Assembly: GCF_018491765.1 (NCBI RefSeq)
Contig: NZ_JABWCU010000010.1
Span: 186,001-250,000 of the forward strand
Length of the DNA stretch: 64,000 nt
Direction of reading: 5' to 3'
Source of the DNA: Novosphingobium profundi
GTDB lineage: Bacteria; Pseudomonadota; Alphaproteobacteria; Sphingomonadales; Sphingomonadaceae
The position numbers were made by a program, and so were the translations under genes. The notes beneath the pieces were generated by a model, which was given only the letters and a program-made list of their open reading frames with translations, ran no database searches and was not told the origin of the DNA. Shown here piece by piece: positions 39,984-49,247 of this stretch. Position 1 is the first letter of the stretch; the number at the start of each line of letters is the position of its first letter.

Positions 39984-40382
39984 ATGGCTCGAATCGTTAT
40001 GGCCGAGGACGACCCCATCGTTGGAAGCATCGTGACGCGTTGCCTCGAAGCGGTTGACCATCGCGTGCTGTGGCTCAGGGATGGCGATGAGGCTCTCGAA
40101 AGCATTCGCCAGACCCTGCCGCACCTGGTCATTCTCGATGAGCAGATGCCGCGCATGTGCGGGCATGAAGTCCTTGCCCAGATGCGCGGCGACCCGGAAT
40201 TGGCTGGCATTCCCGTGCTCGTCCTGATGGCCAGCATCCATCCGGGCAACGAGATCCTGGCCTACCGCAGCGGAGCCAGCGACTTCATGACCAAGCCCTT
40301 TGCCTGCGAGGAACTCCAACGGCGCGTCGAGGCACTTCTCGCCGCGCAGCCGGCGGTGCCGGGCGGGATCGTGGCGCCCTGA
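39984..40382 (+). CDS. Single-domain response regulator
   Basis: 132 residues, only a receiver: IVMAEDDPIVG acidic pair, phosphoacceptor D52 in LVILDEQMPRMCGHE, switch residue replaced by Ser in VLVLMASIHPG, and Lys in DFMTKPFACEEL. Start ATG 39984 has GGAGG 8 bases upstream; ATG 39975 overlaps that ribosome site and is disfavoured. As the last gene of the kinase/REC-HPt operon it is the probable terminal receiver, acting by protein contact (motor, sigma-factor partner or similar, unknown). Confidence 0.9.
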   Translation: MARIVMAEDDPIVGSIVTRCLEAVDHRVLWLRDGDEALESIRQTLPHLVILDEQMPRMCGHEVLAQMRGDPELAGIPVLVLMASIHPGNEILAYRSGASDFMTKPFACEELQRRVEALLAAQPAVPGGIVAP

Positions 40383-40436
40383 GCAACTTGCCCAGGGGGG
40401 CCATCGGGCGCGCTTCGAAGCACGAACGACGACAAT

Positions 40437-41612
40437 TCACGAGGCCTTGACGGCCCTCAGACCCTTCGGGACGGATCGGCGTGTTCCCACAAGGACAGCG
40501 CCGAGGCCGATCGCCGATGTCGCCGCACCGGCCAGGGCGACCGCAGGCATGCCAAGGCCCAGGGCGATCACCCCGCCGCCCAGCGCCGCGCCCAGCGCAT
40601 TGCCAAGGTTGAAGGCTCCGATATTGACCGCCGAAGCCAGGTTGGGTGCATCGCCCGCCGCGTTCATCACCCGCACCTGAAGCGGGGGCACCAACGCGAA
40701 GCTGGCAATGCCCCACGCGAAGATCAGAACGGCGCTTGGCCAGGCGTGCCCCATGAGCGCCGCGAAGGCCACCAGCACCGCGCTCAGGCCCGCCAGGGTC
40801 ACGATCAGCGTTCGGTCGACCGACCTGTCGGCAAACTTGCCCCCGAGCCAGTTGCCCACGCTCAGGCCTATTCCGTAAACGACCAGCATGGCGGTGACGA
40901 AGCCGAGCGAGGCATGGGTCTTGGTGCGCAGGATCGGCACGATGTAAGTGAAAACCGTGAACATCGCGCTCGACCCCACCACGGTGAGGCCCAATGCGGT
41001 GAGCACCGGCTTGCGCCCGAGCACGCGCAATTCGGCCATCGGATTGCCTCCCTGGGGTGCGGGAAACGAAGGAAGGGTGAAGCGCAGCGCCGCCATCGTG
41101 ACGAGGCCGAGGCCGGCGATGCCCCAGAACGAAGCGCGCCAGCCCAGGTGCTCGCCCGCCCAGGTCGCCAGCGGAACGCCTACGACATTGGCCAGGGTCA
41201 GTCCTGCGAACATCGCGGCGACGGCGCTGGCCCGGCGGTCCTCGCGCACGAGCCCCGCGGCCACGATGGACCCCACGCCGAAGAAGGCCCCATGGTTGAG
41301 CGAAGTCAGCACCCGCGCCCCCAGCAGCATCGCGTAACTGCCCGAGACCGCCGCCAGCAGGTTGCCGAGCGTGAAGATCGCGGCAAGGCCCATCAGCAAA
41401 CGCCGACGCGGCACGCGTCCTGTCGTCAGCGTCATCAGCGGGGCGCCCAGCATCACGCCAAGCGCATAGGCGCTGATGAGCAGTCCTGCGGTGGGGACCG
41501 AAACGCCAAGGTCGGTCGCGATCACCGGCAGGAGACCCATCGGGGCAAATTCGGTCACGCCGATGCCGAAGGCACCGACGGCAAGGGCCAGAAGGCCCGG
41601 ATTGAGTTTCAC
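40437..41612 (-). CDS. MFS transporter, AraJ/sugar-efflux type (DHA1)
   Basis: 391 residues with 12 predicted helices. VGAFGIGVTEFAPMGLLPVI in helix 1 and the following AGLLISAYALGVMLGAPLMT are the hallmark of the AraJ/YdhP DHA1 group; motif A is TGRVPRRRLLMG and later LGGKFADRSVDR. Proton-driven efflux of small molecules at the inner membrane. Start GTG 41612 is chosen because CGAGGGA lies 6 bases upstream; a TTG at 41630 is also in frame. It is co-directional with and just downstream of the broken aldo/keto reductase gene. Confidence 0.9.
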   Translation of the reverse strand: MKLNPGLLALAVGAFGIGVTEFAPMGLLPVIATDLGVSVPTAGLLISAYALGVMLGAPLMTLTTGRVPRRRLLMGLAAIFTLGNLLAAVSGSYAMLLGARVLTSLNHGAFFGVGSIVAAGLVREDRRASAVAAMFAGLTLANVVGVPLATWAGEHLGWRASFWGIAGLGLVTMAALRFTLPSFPAPQGGNPMAELRVLGRKPVLTALGLTVVGSSAMFTVFTYIVPILRTKTHASLGFVTAMLVVYGIGLSVGNWLGGKFADRSVDRTLIVTLAGLSAVLVAFAALMGHAWPSAVLIFAWGIASFALVPPLQVRVMNAAGDAPNLASAVNIGAFNLGNALGAALGGGVIALGLGMPAVALAGAATSAIGLGAVLVGTRRSVPKGLRAVKAS

Positions 41613-41635
41613 GGCAAATCCCTCGGGCAATGGCG

Positions 41636-42669
41636 TCAGATAAAGGCGGGAGCGAGGCGGGCGAAGCCCTCCTGCTGGCGATAAGGGGTGTGGGGATAAG
41701 GGGGCAGGACATGACTGGCCGCATCGAGCGTGGCGATTTGCGCCTCGCTCAGCGTCCAGCCCACTGCGCCGAGGTTCTGGCGCAATTGCCCTTCGTTGCG
41801 TGCACCGATGATGACCGAGGACACGGTCGGGCGCTGCAACAACCAGTTGATCGCGACTTGCGGCACGGTCTTGCCGGTCTCGCCGGCCACCTCTTCGAGC
41901 GCGTCGATCACCCGGTAGAGCAATTCGGTTTCCACCGGCGGGGCGAACGGCTCGGTCGCGTGAAGCCGGCTGCCTGCGGGAACGGGCCGACCGCGCCCGA
42001 ACGTGCCGGTGAGCCGCCCCAGCCCAGCGGGCTCCAGACGATGGCGCCCAGGCCCTGATCCGCGCCCAATGGCATCAGCTCGGCTTCGTAGTCGCGGCCG
42101 ATCAGCGAGTAATAGACCTGGTGCGCGGCAAGACGCGGCCAACCATGGCGCTCGGCCAGGCCCAGGGCCTTCATGATTTGCCAGCCCGGGTAGTTGGACA
42201 GGCCCGCGTAACGGATCTTGCCCGCCCGAACGAGGTCGGCCAGCGTGGCCATCACTTCCTCTGCCGGCGTCGAAGCGTCGAAGGCGTGAAGCTGGAGCAG
42301 GTCGATCCGGTCGGTGCCGAGCCGGCGAAGGGCATCCTCCACAGCGCGGATCAGCCGAGCGCGCGACGCGCCCCAGTCCTGCGGCCCGTCGCCCATCGGC
42401 AGACCGGTCTTGGTTGAGACAAGGACCTCCGCGCGGCGCGACCGGATGGCCTGGCCCAGGATTTCCTCCGCGGCCCCGCCCGAATAGACGTCCGCAGTAT
42501 CGAACAGCGTCACGCCCGCCTCGAGGCAGATGTCGATCAGGCGCCGCGCCTGCGTGACATCGCTGTTTCCCCAGGCGCTGAACAGTGGTCCCTGCCCGCC
42601 GAACGTGCCCGTGCCGAAACTCAGCGCAGGGACGCGCAGGCCCGAAGATCCCAGTTGTCTGTATTCCAT
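41636..42669 (-). pseudogene. Aldo/keto reductase with single-base frameshift
   Basis: The first about 217 codons (from ATG 42669) read as an aldo/keto reductase: LGSSGLRVPALSFGTGTFGG, FDTADVYSGGAAEEILGQAI with the catalytic Asp/Tyr, LVSTKTGLP, LLQLHAFDASTP with the catalytic His, and AIVWSPLGWG. There, near 42011-42020, the frame shifts: the expected continuation RLTGTFGRGRPVPAGSRLH, then ETGKTVPQVAINWLLQRPTV and SVIIGARNEGQLRQNLGAVG to the stop at 41636, is in the next frame. The span (1034 bases) is one short of a multiple of three, so one base is missing in a G/C run. Either a true recent pseudogene or a sequencing error. Divergent from a LysR gene, upstream of an MFS pump. Confidence 0.85.
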
Positions 42670-42677
42670 GATGGCAA

Positions 42678-42691
42678 TTGCACCTTCGCAA
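42678..42691. promoter_or_regulatory. Candidate LysR site between AKR and LysR genes
   Basis: TTGC-ACCTTC-GCAA, 4-bp arms with T-N11-A spacing, between the divergent aldo/keto reductase and LysR start codons. Short arms make this tentative. Confidence 0.35.
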
Positions 42692-42766
42692 ATCTGTTTC
42701 CCTGGCGCATAGATGGATTCGCAAATCGGCCCCGTGTAGCGCCTTGGAACGCGAAGGATTTATGCA

Positions 42767-43672
42767 GTGAACGCAAAGATGGGCGCAGGTTCGGATCGCG
42801 CCCGCGCTCTGGCCCTGTTCGCCACGGTCATCGAACAGGGCAGCTTCTCCGGCGCCGGGCGGCTGCTGTCGATGAGCCCCTCGACGGTGGCGCGCGCGAT
42901 CGACCGGATCGAGGAGCGGCTTGGTGTCCGCCTGCTGCTGCGCTCGACCCGCGTGCTGACGCTCACCGCCGAAGGCCAGGCCTATCTCAACGCGGCGCGC
43001 CGCATCCTTGCCGACCTCGACGAAGCCGAGCAGCGGATCGCCGACCAGGGCGTGCCTCGCGGACGCCTCAGGATCAGCGCGGCCCTTTCGCATGGTCGCC
43101 TATGCGTCGTGCCCCTGCTGGGCCGGTTCACCGCCCTCTACCCCCACATCCTGGTCGACATCGTTCTCACCGACGCCTTGGTCGACGTGGCCTCCGGCGA
43201 GGCGGACGTCGCCATCCGCTTCGGCAAGTTGCCCGACAGCGCCCTCACCGCGCGCAAGATCGGGGAGACGGGCCGCGTGATCGTGGCATCGCCGGCCTTT
43301 CTTGCCGAACATGGCCGCCCGCGGGTTCCCGAGGACCTCCATCGGTTCAATTGCCTCAACTTCAACTTCCGCCGCGCCGAACCGGTCTGGCCGTTCCGTC
43401 ACGAGGGCGAAGATTTCGCCTTGTCCGTGCAGGGCAACATGGAAGCGAACAACGGCGAGACATTGGGCCAGCTCGCCATGGCGGGTGCGGGCATCGCGCG
43501 GGTCGGGCGGTTCAGCGTGCGCAACGAGCTGGAGAGCGGCCAGCTTGTCCCCTTGCTCGAAGAGTTCAACCCCGGCGACGTCGAGGTGATCCACGCGCTG
43601 TTCGTCGGTGGTTCCAGCATACCCGCCCGCGTGCGCGTATTCGTCGACTTCCTGGCCGAGCATTTGCGCTAG
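42767..43672 (+). CDS. LysR-family transcriptional regulator
   Basis: 301 residues from GTG 42767 (AAGGA about 9 bases before). Winged helix FATVIEQGSFSGAGRLLSMS with PSTVARAIDRIEERLGVRLL, then the effector domain of the same DsdC/PA0477-type group as the regulator at 4116 (GRLRISAALSHGRLCVVPLL, DVAIRFGKLPDSALTARKIG). Divergent from the aldo/keto reductase/MFS unit, which it probably controls. Confidence 0.9.
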   Translation: MNAKMGAGSDRARALALFATVIEQGSFSGAGRLLSMSPSTVARAIDRIEERLGVRLLLRSTRVLTLTAEGQAYLNAARRILADLDEAEQRIADQGVPRGRLRISAALSHGRLCVVPLLGRFTALYPHILVDIVLTDALVDVASGEADVAIRFGKLPDSALTARKIGETGRVIVASPAFLAEHGRPRVPEDLHRFNCLNFNFRRAEPVWPFRHEGEDFALSVQGNMEANNGETLGQLAMAGAGIARVGRFSVRNELESGQLVPLLEEFNPGDVEVIHALFVGGSSIPARVRVFVDFLAEHLR

Positions 43673-43688
43673 CGCGGCAAGCGCGGAC

Positions 43689-43719
43689 TTGACCCTGACA
43701 TAATGTCAGGCCTTATAGA
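43689..43719 (+). promoter_or_regulatory. MerR-family promoter with 19-bp spacer and operator
   Basis: TTGACC (43689-43694) and TATAGA (43714-43719) are 19 bases apart, the over-long spacer that MerR-family activators compensate for. The spacer carries the perfect inverted repeat CCTGACA-TAA-TGTCAGG (43694-43710). It fits control of the ATPase by the CueR-like protein encoded downstream. Confidence 0.85.
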
Positions 43720-43744
43720 CAGCATCGGCCAAGGAGTTACGCCG

Positions 43745-46078
43745 ATGCACGAAGATCATCATTGCCAGCACGGTCACGAACATGCCCCTGCATCGACGAC
43801 AGTCGATCCGGTTTGCGGCATGCAGGTCGATCCCGACGCGGCCAAGCACCATGCCGCCCACGGCGGCCAGGATTTCCATTTCTGCAGCGCGCGGTGCCGC
43901 GCCCGCTTCGTGGAGGATCCGGAGCGCTGGCTGAGCGGTTCGGGAGAGGAACAGGTGGTGCCGGAAGGGGCCGTCTGGACCTGTCCGATGCACCCCGAGG
44001 TGCGTCAGGACCACCCCGGCGCCTGCCCCATCTGCGGCATGGCGCTCGAGCCGGAGATGTTCGATCCCGACACCGGGCCCAACGCGGAGCTGGTGGACAT
44101 GAGCCGCCGCTTCCGGATTGCGCTGGTGCTCGCGCTGCCCGTGTTCCTGCTGGAAATGGGCGGGCATCTCGTGCCGGCCCTGCACAGCCTCGTGCCCATG
44201 CGGATATCCGGCTGGATCCAGATGGTCCTGGCGACCCCGGTGGTGCTGTGGGCCGGCTGGCCCTTCTTCACGCGCGCGGCCGCTTCCGTGCGCACCCGCA
44301 ATCTCAACATGTTCACCCTCATCGCGCTGGGAACGGGCGTGGCCTGGAGCTATTCCCTGGTCGCCACGCTGGCGCCGGGCCTGTTTCCGCCCGCCTTGCG
44401 CCGGGCGGACGGAACGGTTGCGGTCTATTTCGAGGCCGCGGCGGTGATCACCGTGCTCGTCCTGCTGGGGCAGGTGCTCGAACTGCGCGCGCGCGAACGC
44501 ACCTCGGGCGCGCTCAAGGCGCTGCTCGGACTGGCACCGCGAACGGCCCGCCGCATCACCGATCAGGGCGAGGAGGACGTGGAGCTCGATGCGCTGCAGA
44601 TCGGCGATCGTCTGCGCATTCGCCCGGGAGAAAAGATCCCCGTCGACGGCACGGTGGTGGAAGGTACGTCCTCGGTCGACGAAGCGATGGTCACGGGAGA
44701 ATCGTTGCCGGTCGCCAAGCAGGCGGGGGACACCCTGATCGGCGGCACCATCAACGCCACCGGCGGCCTCGTCATGACCGCCGAGAAGCTGGGCCGCGAC
44801 ACGCTGCTTGCGCGCATCGTCCAGATGGTGGCGCAGGCCCAGCGTTCACGCGCGCCGATCCAGCGCCTTGCCGATCAGGTGGCGAACTGGTTCGTGCCTG
44901 TGATCCTGCTGGTCGCGGTGCTGGCCTTCGCCGCATGGATGACCTGGGGGCCGGAGCCACGCTTCGCCCATGCGCTCGTCGCCGCCGTGGCGGTGCTGAT
45001 CATTGCCTGCCCTTGCGCTCTGGGCCTTGCCACGCCGATGTCCATCATGGTCGGCGTGGGGCGCGGCGCCCAGTCCGGCATCCTCGTGAAAAGCGCCGAG
45101 GCGTTGGAGCGTATGGAGAAGATCGACACCCTGGTGCTCGACAAGACCGGTACGCTGACCCAGGGCAAACCCTCGGTCACGGCACTGGTGGCCCTGAACG
45201 GCCACGAAGAGGGTGAACTCCTGCGCCTTGCCGCCGCGGTGGAGCAAGCCTCCGAGCATCCGCTGGCCAGAGCGGTTGTCGAAGAAGCCAAGCGACGAAA
45301 CATGACCCTGCCGCCTGTCGACCAAGCCGAATTCCCAACGGGCAAGGGGGCGGTCGGGCATGTCGAGGGCAAGCGCGTGCTGATCGGCACGGCCGGATTC
45401 CTGGCCGAACATGATGTCGACGCGGCGCCCGCCTCCGCCGAGGCCGACCGGCAGCGCCGCGATGGCGCGACGGCCATCCTCGTCGCTCTGGACGGGGAGG
45501 TCGCCGGGATCGTCGCCATCGCCGATGCCGTGAAGCCGTCGACCGCACCGGCAATCGAGGCCCTCAAGGCGGCGGGCATCCGCGTGCTCATGCTGACCGG
45601 CGACAATCGCACGACGGCCGAGGCGGTTGCGCGGCGCCTGGGCATCGACGAGGTGGAAGCCGAAGTGCTGCCCGATCGCAAGAGTGCGGTCATCGCGGGA
45701 TTGCGCGCGCAAGGGCGTATCGTCGCGATGGCGGGCGACGGGGTGAACGACGCCCCGGCCCTTGCCGCCGCCGACGTCGGTATCGCGATGGGTTCGGGAA
45801 GCGACGTTGCCATCGAAAGCGCGGGCATCACGCTGCTCAACGGGGAGCTCACGGGCATCGTGCGGGCCCGGACGCTCAGTGGCCGGGTCATGTCCAACAT
45901 CCGCCAGAACCTTATTTTCGCGTTTGGCTACAACGCCCTGGGCGTGCCGGTGGCAGCGGGCGTGCTCTATCCTCACTTCGGTATCCTGCTGTCGCCGGTC
46001 ATCGCGGCGGCGGCCATGTCGCTCTCTTCGGTCAGCGTGATTGGCAATGCGCTCCTGCTCAAGGCGGTGCGGCTGTGA
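43745..46078 (+). CDS. Copper/silver-type P1B ATPase with YHS and metal-binding head
   Basis: 777 residues from ATG 43745, with AAGGAG 8 bases upstream. The head is His-rich ([15 protein letters not shown]), followed by a YHS domain ([33 protein letters not shown]) and a Cys-rich metal-binding segment ([20 protein letters not shown]) instead of HMA domains. The core has the CPC helix ([13 protein letters not shown]), TGES loop, [10 protein letters not shown] phosphorylation site, SEHPLA (HP locus) and [10 protein letters not shown]. Family: Cu+/Ag+ exporters (CopA-like) of the inner membrane. Its stop overlaps the start of the MerR regulator by 4 bases. Confidence 0.93.
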   Translation: MHEDHHCQHGHEHAPASTTVDPVCGMQVDPDAAKHHAAHGGQDFHFCSARCRARFVEDPERWLSGSGEEQVVPEGAVWTCPMHPEVRQDHPGACPICGMALEPEMFDPDTGPNAELVDMSRRFRIALVLALPVFLLEMGGHLVPALHSLVPMRISGWIQMVLATPVVLWAGWPFFTRAAASVRTRNLNMFTLIALGTGVAWSYSLVATLAPGLFPPALRRADGTVAVYFEAAAVITVLVLLGQVLELRARERTSGALKALLGLAPRTARRITDQGEEDVELDALQIGDRLRIRPGEKIPVDGTVVEGTSSVDEAMVTGESLPVAKQAGDTLIGGTINATGGLVMTAEKLGRDTLLARIVQMVAQAQRSRAPIQRLADQVANWFVPVILLVAVLAFAAWMTWGPEPRFAHALVAAVAVLIIACPCALGLATPMSIMVGVGRGAQSGILVKSAEALERMEKIDTLVLDKTGTLTQGKPSVTALVALNGHEEGELLRLAAAVEQASEHPLARAVVEEAKRRNMTLPPVDQAEFPTGKGAVGHVEGKRVLIGTAGFLAEHDVDAAPASAEADRQRRDGATAILVALDGEVAGIVAIADAVKPSTAPAIEALKAAGIRVLMLTGDNRTTAEAVARRLGIDEVEAEVLPDRKSAVIAGLRAQGRIVAMAGDGVNDAPALAAADVGIAMGSGSDVAIESAGITLLNGELTGIVRARTLSGRVMSNIRQNLIFAFGYNALGVPVAAGVLYPHFGILLSPVIAAAAMSLSSVSVIGNALLLKAVRL

Positions 46079-46512
46079 ACATCGGACAGGCCGCGACGAA
46101 AACCGGCGTCTCGCAGCGGATGATCCGCCATTACGAAAAGATCGGCCTGATCCCGCCCCCGCCTCGGCGCGAAAGCGGCTATCGCGACTATGGCGCCGAG
46201 GATGTGGCCCGGCTGCACTTCATCGCCAACGCCCGCGATCTCGGCTTCGCGATCGACGAGATCGCCGGATTGCTGGCCTTGTGGGGGGACGAACACCGCG
46301 CCAGCGCGGAAGTGAAGGCTCTGGCCCTGGCCAAGGCGGAGGAACTTGGCCGCAAGGCACAGGCCCTGTCGAGGATGCGCGCAAGCCTGTTGCATCTGGC
46401 CGCGAATTGCCACGGAGACGATCGCCCGGAATGCCCGATCATCGACACCATGGCGGGTGATTCCAGCACGTCAGGCGCCAGTACGCCACACGCCGGCAAG
46501 CCTCGCGAATGA
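46075..46512 (+). CDS. cueR: CueR-like MerR-family copper regulator
   Basis: 145 residues starting at GTG 46075 inside the ATPase stop (GTGA). MerR helix-turn-helix ([39 protein letters not shown]), a dimerisation coiled coil, and the metal-binding loop CHGDDRPEC (C-x7-C) before PIIDTM, as in Cu(I)/Ag(I)/Au(I) sensors of the CueR group. It should activate the promoter at 43689-43719 when the metal is bound. A Ser/Thr-rich tail of about 18 residues is extra. Confidence 0.9.
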   Translation: MNIGQAATKTGVSQRMIRHYEKIGLIPPPPRRESGYRDYGAEDVARLHFIANARDLGFAIDEIAGLLALWGDEHRASAEVKALALAKAEELGRKAQALSRMRASLLHLAANCHGDDRPECPIIDTMAGDSSTSGASTPHAGKPRE

Positions 46513-46677
46513 GCGAGATGTCCGGAATTGATCTTCCGGAATGAGGCGCTCCGCCAACTGCTCCGGCGCAAGAGCTGGTGCTATCAAGTTCATGCCATTG
46601 GCGGCAGCAGCGGGTCGGCCACGGATTTCCCGTGCCCGGACGATGTCCTGCACACCCGCACTTTTGCACCCCCAATC

Positions 46678-46696
46678 GCTAATGAGAATCACTTGC
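46678..46696 (+). promoter_or_regulatory. Fur box before TBDR-peroxidase-TonB operon
   Basis: GCTAATGAGAATCACTTGC matches the classical 19-base Fur box at 14 of 19 positions. AT-rich TATATA follows at once, about 55 bases before the receptor ATG. Suggests iron-dependent repression. Confidence 0.75.
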
Positions 46697-46754
46697 ATTA
46701 TATAGGCTTGGCCCTTATGCGCACGCCCCCAAGGATCGAAGAGGACGAACACGC

Positions 46755-49247
46755 ATGGGGCGCACACTTTCACGGCTGCTGCTGGCAACCGCGCTTTCCA
46801 CCAACACGACAATCGCCATGGCGCAGGAGGTGACCGAGCAGGTGCTCCCGGAAATCCGGGCCGAAGGCGACCGAGCCGATGAAAGCTACGTCATGGGGGC
46901 GGGCAACGATGCCGGCACGACGACGATCACCGCGAAGGAAATCCGCGCCCGCGCCCCGGGATCGGGCGATGCCAACCAGCTTCTCAAGGCGCTTCCCAGC
47001 GTCCAGTTCTCGCGCGACGAAGGGCTCGCCACGCGCGAGGACATCCAGGACATCCGGCCTGCCGACATCTCGATCTCGGGTGGACGCTTTTACGAGAACC
47101 TGATCACGATCGACGGCATCGATGCCAATTCGCGCCTCGACATTACGCAGGACAGTCCGGCGCACTACGCCGAACCGGCCGGGGCCAGCGCGCAGGCACT
47201 CTGGGTCGACGCCAACCTCGTAGGCGCAATCACGCTGCGCGATGCCAACGTCTCGGCCGAATACGGCCGCTTTACCGGTGGCGCCCTCGACATCCAGACC
47301 CGCGCCCCCAAGCGCAGCTGGGGTGGCAGCGCCACCGTGTCCTATACCTCGGACGCGCTGACCAATTTCAAGATCTCCCAAGGCTCGCGCGCGACCATCG
47401 ACGAGGGCGACATGCCCGGCACGCCCAGCTTCGAGAAGTGGCGCTACGGCGCGAGCCTCGATGCACCGATCAGCCAGGACGTGGGGCTTTTGCTCGCCTA
47501 CAACCGTTCGCGCTCGCAAGTCGTCTACACGCGCGGGAGCAACTACGGGGAACGACCCTATACCCAATCGAGCACGAGCGACAATTTCCTCGCCAAGCTC
47601 GAGGCCGATCTTGCCAGCGACCTCACCCTGACCGGGCAGTTTTCCTACACCCCCTACGAAAGCGAATACGCCAGCGCCAACGGGGTTCAGAACGAACTCG
47701 TGACCAAGGGCGGCGGCATCACCTCGCAAGTGAAGCTGGCCCGGTCGGGCGAGACCGAGTGGTCGATCGCGGCCAGCCTTTCGCACTCGGACACGAGCCG
47801 CGATGCGCAGGAGACGAACTATTCGATCCCCTCCTTCACCACCAACGGCAACGTGTGCTCGGCCTCCAACTGCACCATCGGCGGCTTTGGCGATGTCGAC
47901 CAGTGGCAGGACAACTATGCGCTGACCGGCCGCTGGTCGGCCCCGGTCGGACCGGGGCGTCTCTCGGCGGGCTTCGACTACCAGCGCATCGAAGCCATGC
48001 GATCGCGTCCGGAAGACACTTATGCCTATTCGCGCGGGACCGACGAGGAGGATGCGGCCTCGATCGTGTGCGCACAGGGCGACAGCATGACCTGCGTCAC
48101 CGGGGAATACGCGCTCCAGCAATATTCGCTCTACAAGGCCTATCGCGCAAAGGTCGGGCTCGATTCCCTCGCGGCCTGGACGCAGTACGAACTCGAACTG
48201 GGGGACATGGCACTGCGCGGGGGGCTGCGCTACGACTGGGAAAGCTTCCTTGGCAACCACACGGTCTCGCCGCGGCTTTCGGCAAGCTACGCGCTGCCCT
48301 GGTCGGGTTGGAGCGTGACGCTGGGCGCGAACCGCTATTACGGCCGATCGATGCTGGCCTATGCGCTTCGCGAGCAGTATCCCGACAATTTGACCTACCG
48401 CCGCACGGGAACCGCCTCGGGCGACAGCCTCGTCTATTCCGACGCCGACTGGACGCTCTACAGCACCAGCCACTCGACGTCCTACTCGGACGGCAACAAG
48501 AAAACCCCCTATTCGGACGAATTGTCCGCCGCCATGTCGGGGCGGATCCTGGGCGGCGCGCTGCGCGTGAAGGGCACCTACCGCAAGGGCCGCAACGAAT
48601 TCACCCGTTCCGAGGGCGAAACCGAAACGACCACCCTCATCGACGGAACGAGCGACGAATACACCAACTACGTCATCACCAACGATGGCCACAGCACTTA
48701 CCGTGGGCTCAGCCTCGAATACACCCGCAGCTTCGGCAAGCACGCCCTGGCCTTCAGCACCAACTTTTCGAAGACCAAGACCAGCAACGACGACTACCTG
48801 ACCACGATCGACGAGGATACCGACTACGTCGTCTTCGAGGACCAGGTCATCTCGCTTGCCGAACTGGAAGCCCGCAACCAGCGCGAAGACATGGCCTCGC
48901 CCTTCATCGCCAACCTGACCTGGACCGCGCTGTGGCTTGACGATCGCATCACCACCAACGTGAACTTGCGCTATCGCGGCAGTTTCGACCAGATCGAAGA
49001 TACCGGCGAGAGCGCGACGGTGGAGGGTACGAACTACGATCTCTACGACTATGTCCACTACCCCAAGGCGCTGGACGTCAATCTCAACGCCCAGGCCGAA
49101 CTGGTCCGTTCCAGCTATGGTGTGCTGACCGGGGACGTGCGGGTTGCCAACCTGCTCGACCGCACGCCCTCGCCCAACAGCACGGCAACCTCGCAACCCT
49201 ACCAATACGGCCGCTCGTTCTGGTTCGGCCTCAATTACCGCTTCTGA
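46755..49247 (+). CDS. TonB-dependent receptor of Fur-box operon
   Basis: 830 residues. Short signal peptide (LLLATALSTNTTIAMAQ), then PEIRAEGDRADESYVMGAGN as TonB-box region and a divergent plug (ANQLLKALPSVQFSRDEGLA, PADISISGGRFYENLITIDG, VGAITLRDANVSAEYGRFTG), and a barrel ending SFWFGLNYRF. The plug lacks the RGPASxLYG pattern of siderophore receptors, so the ligand is unclear. GAGGA lies 9 bases before ATG 46755. It is followed with a 1-base overlap (TGATG) by a di-heme peroxidase gene and then a TonB gene, and it is preceded by a Fur box. The ligand may need oxidation or reduction by the peroxidase in the periplasm (inference). Confidence 0.87.
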   Translation: MGRTLSRLLLATALSTNTTIAMAQEVTEQVLPEIRAEGDRADESYVMGAGNDAGTTTITAKEIRARAPGSGDANQLLKALPSVQFSRDEGLATREDIQDIRPADISISGGRFYENLITIDGIDANSRLDITQDSPAHYAEPAGASAQALWVDANLVGAITLRDANVSAEYGRFTGGALDIQTRAPKRSWGGSATVSYTSDALTNFKISQGSRATIDEGDMPGTPSFEKWRYGASLDAPISQDVGLLLAYNRSRSQVVYTRGSNYGERPYTQSSTSDNFLAKLEADLASDLTLTGQFSYTPYESEYASANGVQNELVTKGGGITSQVKLARSGETEWSIAASLSHSDTSRDAQETNYSIPSFTTNGNVCSASNCTIGGFGDVDQWQDNYALTGRWSAPVGPGRLSAGFDYQRIEAMRSRPEDTYAYSRGTDEEDAASIVCAQGDSMTCVTGEYALQQYSLYKAYRAKVGLDSLAAWTQYELELGDMALRGGLRYDWESFLGNHTVSPRLSASYALPWSGWSVTLGANRYYGRSMLAYALREQYPDNLTYRRTGTASGDSLVYSDADWTLYSTSHSTSYSDGNKKTPYSDELSAAMSGRILGGALRVKGTYRKGRNEFTRSEGETETTTLIDGTSDEYTNYVITNDGHSTYRGLSLEYTRSFGKHALAFSTNFSKTKTSNDDYLTTIDEDTDYVVFEDQVISLAELEARNQREDMASPFIANLTWTALWLDDRITTNVNLRYRGSFDQIEDTGESATVEGTNYDLYDYVHYPKALDVNLNAQAELVRSSYGVLTGDVRVANLLDRTPSPNSTATSQPYQYGRSFWFGLNYRF

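Noticed and set aside
43689..43744. Upstream in-frame ATG at 43703 for the metal ATPase
   Set aside because: It lies between the -35 and -10 boxes of the MerR-type promoter, so it cannot be transcribed; ATG 43745 with AAGGAG is used.
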